Assembly: GCA_900768515.1 (NCBI GenBank)
Contig: CAAGDG010000164.1
Coordinates: 1-16,111 of the forward strand
Length of the DNA stretch: 16,111 bases
From: Lentisphaeria bacterium
GTDB taxonomy: Bacteria > Verrucomicrobiota > Lentisphaeria > Victivallales > Victivallaceae
Reading direction: 5' to 3'
The translations under genes and the position numbers were made by a program. The first letter of the stretch is position 1. Each line of letters begins with the position of its first letter. The notes beneath the pieces are model-generated. The model made no database searches, was not told the origin of the DNA, and saw nothing but the letters and a program-made list of their open reading frames with translations. Shown here piece by piece: positions 14,639 through 16,111 of this stretch.

Positions 14639-14671
14639 CAAAAAAGCCGTTTCCCGACAGGAGAAACGGCT
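14639..14671 (-). terminator. Intrinsic terminator of the ThuA-Gfo/Idh operon
   Basis: On the minus strand a 9-base stem AGCCGTTTC (14671-14663) pairs with GAAACGGCT (14653-14645) around a 9-base loop, followed at once by six U residues (14645-14640). It begins 27 bases after the oxidoreductase stop. This is a classic rho-independent terminator and would keep the operon from reading into the U32 gene, which uses the same strand. Confidence 0.85.
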
Positions 14672-14697
14672 CTCGTTCCGTTTTTCAGGGAATCCGG

Positions 14698-15768
14698 TCA
14701 GAATTCGACCGGCTTCCCGCTCGCCGCAGAAGCGTAGATCGCATCCAGCAGCTTCATGACGGTCACCCCTTCCTCCGGAGCGACCAGGAACGGCTTGTCG
14801 TCACGCACCGCGTCGGCAAACATCAGGTAGGAGGGCTTCACGCCGGGCATCGGCGGATGCAGTTTCGAATCGAACTGCATTCCTTCGATCTCCTGGTAGT
14901 ATTCGACATCGTAGGTGTAGCCTTCGGCCAGATTGTACTGGTAAAGTCCGCCCTTGTCCCCCACCAGCCGGGTGGACATCTGCTCCTTCTCCTTGATGTT
15001 CGAGGCCCAGGCGGCGTCCAGCTCCAGCGTGGCTCCGTTCTTGAACTTGATCATCGCACAGGCGAAGTCCTCGACCGAATAGTCGAGGCCGCGCGCCTTC
15101 GTGATGCCGCCGGCGAGCTTGCAGTAGGTGCTGCCCAGCACCCACGCCGGTTCCGGATACCCCATCAGCCAGAGAGCGAGGTCCAGCCGGTGCACGCCGA
15201 GGTCGATCAGCGGACCGCCGCCGGACTGCTTCCGGTCGAAGAACCAGGACCCGGAAGCCCCCTTCGAATTGAAGTCCCCGGCACCCATCCCCGGAATCCC
15301 GCGCCGACGAAGCCAGACACTGCGCCCGTAATAGATGTCGCCGAGACGACCATCCTCCACCAGCGCCTTCATCGCCCGCGACTGCTCCGCAAACCGGTAG
15401 CTGAAGTTGATGCCGAGCTTGCGCTTCACTTCCCGCGAGACGGCGAGCATCTCTTCCGCCTCGGCGGCGTTCATCGCCATCGGCTTCTCACAGAGCACGT
15501 TGGCTCCGGAACGAAGCGCGGCAATCGTCAGTTCGCGATGCTGCACATTCGGCACCGCCACCGAGATGATGTCCAGCTTCTCGTTCCGGATCATGTCGAT
15601 GCCTTCGGCGTAGATCCGCGGAAGATTGAATTCGGCCTTCGCCTTCTCCCGCTTCGCTTCGATCCGGTCGGCAACCGCAACAACTTCGACATCCGGGTGC
15701 GAGGCGTAATTGGAGAGGTGGTTCCACCCCATTCCAAGCCCGATCACACCGGCTTTCAATCTGGCCAT
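14698..15768 (-). CDS. Gfo/Idh/MocA family NAD(P)-dependent oxidoreductase
   Basis: A 356-residue sugar or inositol dehydrogenase-type enzyme of usual length. The N-terminal Rossmann domain has GVIGLGMGW (7-15), VEVVAVADRI with the acidic residue after the second strand that favours NAD over NADP, and CEKPMAMN (93-100) with the conserved Lys95. The C-terminal beta-sheet domain has GGGPLIDLGVHRLDLALWLMG (183-203) with Asp189 and His193, equivalent to the catalytic Asp-His pair. Substrates in this family range from glucose-fructose to inositols and cyclic sugars and cannot be read here. GGAGGG at 15776-15781 precedes the ATG by seven bases. The ThuA gene ends 19 bases upstream, so the two are co-transcribed. 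Such ThuA and Gfo/Idh pairs are typical of carbohydrate utilisation loci in Lentisphaerota, Planctomycetota and Bacteroidota. No signal peptide is seen, so it acts in the cytoplasm. Confidence 0.93.
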   Translation of the reverse strand: MARLKAGVIGLGMGWNHLSNYASHPDVEVVAVADRIEAKREKAKAEFNLPRIYAEGIDMIRNEKLDIISVAVPNVQHRELTIAALRSGANVLCEKPMAMNAAEAEEMLAVSREVKRKLGINFSYRFAEQSRAMKALVEDGRLGDIYYGRSVWLRRRGIPGMGAGDFNSKGASGSWFFDRKQSGGGPLIDLGVHRLDLALWLMGYPEPAWVLGSTYCKLAGGITKARGLDYSVEDFACAMIKFKNGATLELDAAWASNIKEKEQMSTRLVGDKGGLYQYNLAEGYTYDVEYYQEIEGMQFDSKLHPPMPGVKPSYLMFADAVRDDKPFLVAPEEGVTVMKLLDAIYASAASGKPVEF

Positions 15769-15787
15769 GAGAGAACCCTCCGCAATC

Positions 15788-16111
15788 TTACTTCTTGGCG
15801 GTTCCGTCGACGTTCTGGACCACGCCGGCCTTCGGCGCGCCCGGATCCACCGAACGGATCTCCTCCAGCGCCGGATAGTTCGGCGCCGACATCTCGCGGA
15901 AGAATACCGGCTTCGCCCAGCGCACCGCGTTGCCGATCACCTTCAGCACATCCTTGTTGTAGTAGTTCGGATACGACTCGTGGCCCGGCTGGAAGTAGAA
16001 CACTTTTCCGTAACCGCGCTCAAAGGTCACGCCGCTGCGGAAGACGTTGCCGCCTTCAAACCACGAAATAAACAGAATCTCGGCGTCGCGCGGAATGTCG
16101 AAGCGCTCGCC
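15788..16111 (-). CDS. ThuA-like (trehalose utilisation) domain protein, 5' partial
   Basis: The 3' 107 codons of a leftward gene that enters from the right edge; the frame is open to base 16111. A GTG at 16030 is not the start, because the codons before it read DIPRDAEILFISWFEGGNVFRSG, family-typical sequence. Further on, RGYGKVFYFQPGHESYPNYYN and VLKVIGNAVRWA are hallmarks of the ThuA class I glutamine amidotransferase-like fold, here the last strand and helix with the His-Glu that replaces a hydrolase triad. ThuA proteins act in disaccharide catabolism, for example 3-keto sugar metabolism alongside Gfo/Idh oxidoreductases. The C-terminus carries about 40 unconserved residues. Operon partner: the oxidoreductase 19 bases downstream. 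Which sugar is used is unknown. Confidence 0.85.
   Translation of the reverse strand, partial: GERFDIPRDAEILFISWFEGGNVFRSGVTFERGYGKVFYFQPGHESYPNYYNKDVLKVIGNAVRWAKPVFFREMSAPNYPALEEIRSVDPGAPKAGVVQNVDGTAKK

Noticed and set aside
13372..16071. Plus-strand reading frame of 899 codons
   Set aside because: It runs antisense through the U32 and Gfo/Idh genes, across the terminator and into the ThuA gene. Its translation is rich in Arg, Pro, Gln and His with no domain signature. High GC and the codon pattern of the true genes explain it.

Overview
The window is GC-rich, densely packed bacterial chromosome holding 12 protein-coding genes, two of them cut by the window edges. I found no tRNA, rRNA, CRISPR array, insertion sequence or phage gene. 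The gene content suggests a Gram-negative bacterium of the PVC superphylum, most likely a Victivallis-like member of the Lentisphaerota. This rests on a WaaP/Kdo-type lipopolysaccharide kinase relative, a ThuA plus Gfo/Idh/MocA pair, a DUF2079 membrane protein, an extended serine acetyltransferase and the codon style (GGA for Gly, TCC for Ser, CCG for Pro). The taxonomic call is inference.

Layout. Bases 1-3991 are read rightward: the tail of a lipopolysaccharide-kinase-like gene, a YifB/ComM AAA+ ATPase and a GltS-type sodium:glutamate symporter. A strong inverted repeat at 4003-4041 separates these from a leftward cluster at 8395-4109. In order of transcription that cluster is a duplicated-domain lipoprotein, the YicC endoribonuclease, serine O-acetyltransferase, the YggS PLP-binding protein and a ketopantoate-reductase-like enzyme. 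Spacings of 1 to 13 bases and one good sigma70-type promoter (8425-8453) make this a convincing operon.

Divergent from it, a rightward cluster at 8594-12521 holds an in-frame fusion of nicotinate-nucleotide adenylyltransferase (NadD) with the ribosome silencing factor RsfS, an unrecognised acidic 207-residue protein, and a DUF2079 polytopic membrane protein. The last gene runs 17 bases into the convergent end of a U32-family peptidase or RNA-hydroxylation-type gene (14589-12505). The right end is a leftward ThuA then Gfo/Idh/MocA pair that closes with an intrinsic terminator at 14639-14671; it looks like part of a carbohydrate catabolic locus.

Functional links. The leftward operon joins cysteine synthesis (CysE), B6 homeostasis (YggS), a possible pantothenate/CoA step (PanE-like) and RNA decay (YicC). 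The rightward operon joins NAD synthesis to translational silencing in one polypeptide. Most of the window is housekeeping. The best candidates for something new are the NadD-RsfS fusion with its uncharacterised downstream partner, and the tandemly duplicated lipoprotein at the head of the yicC operon.
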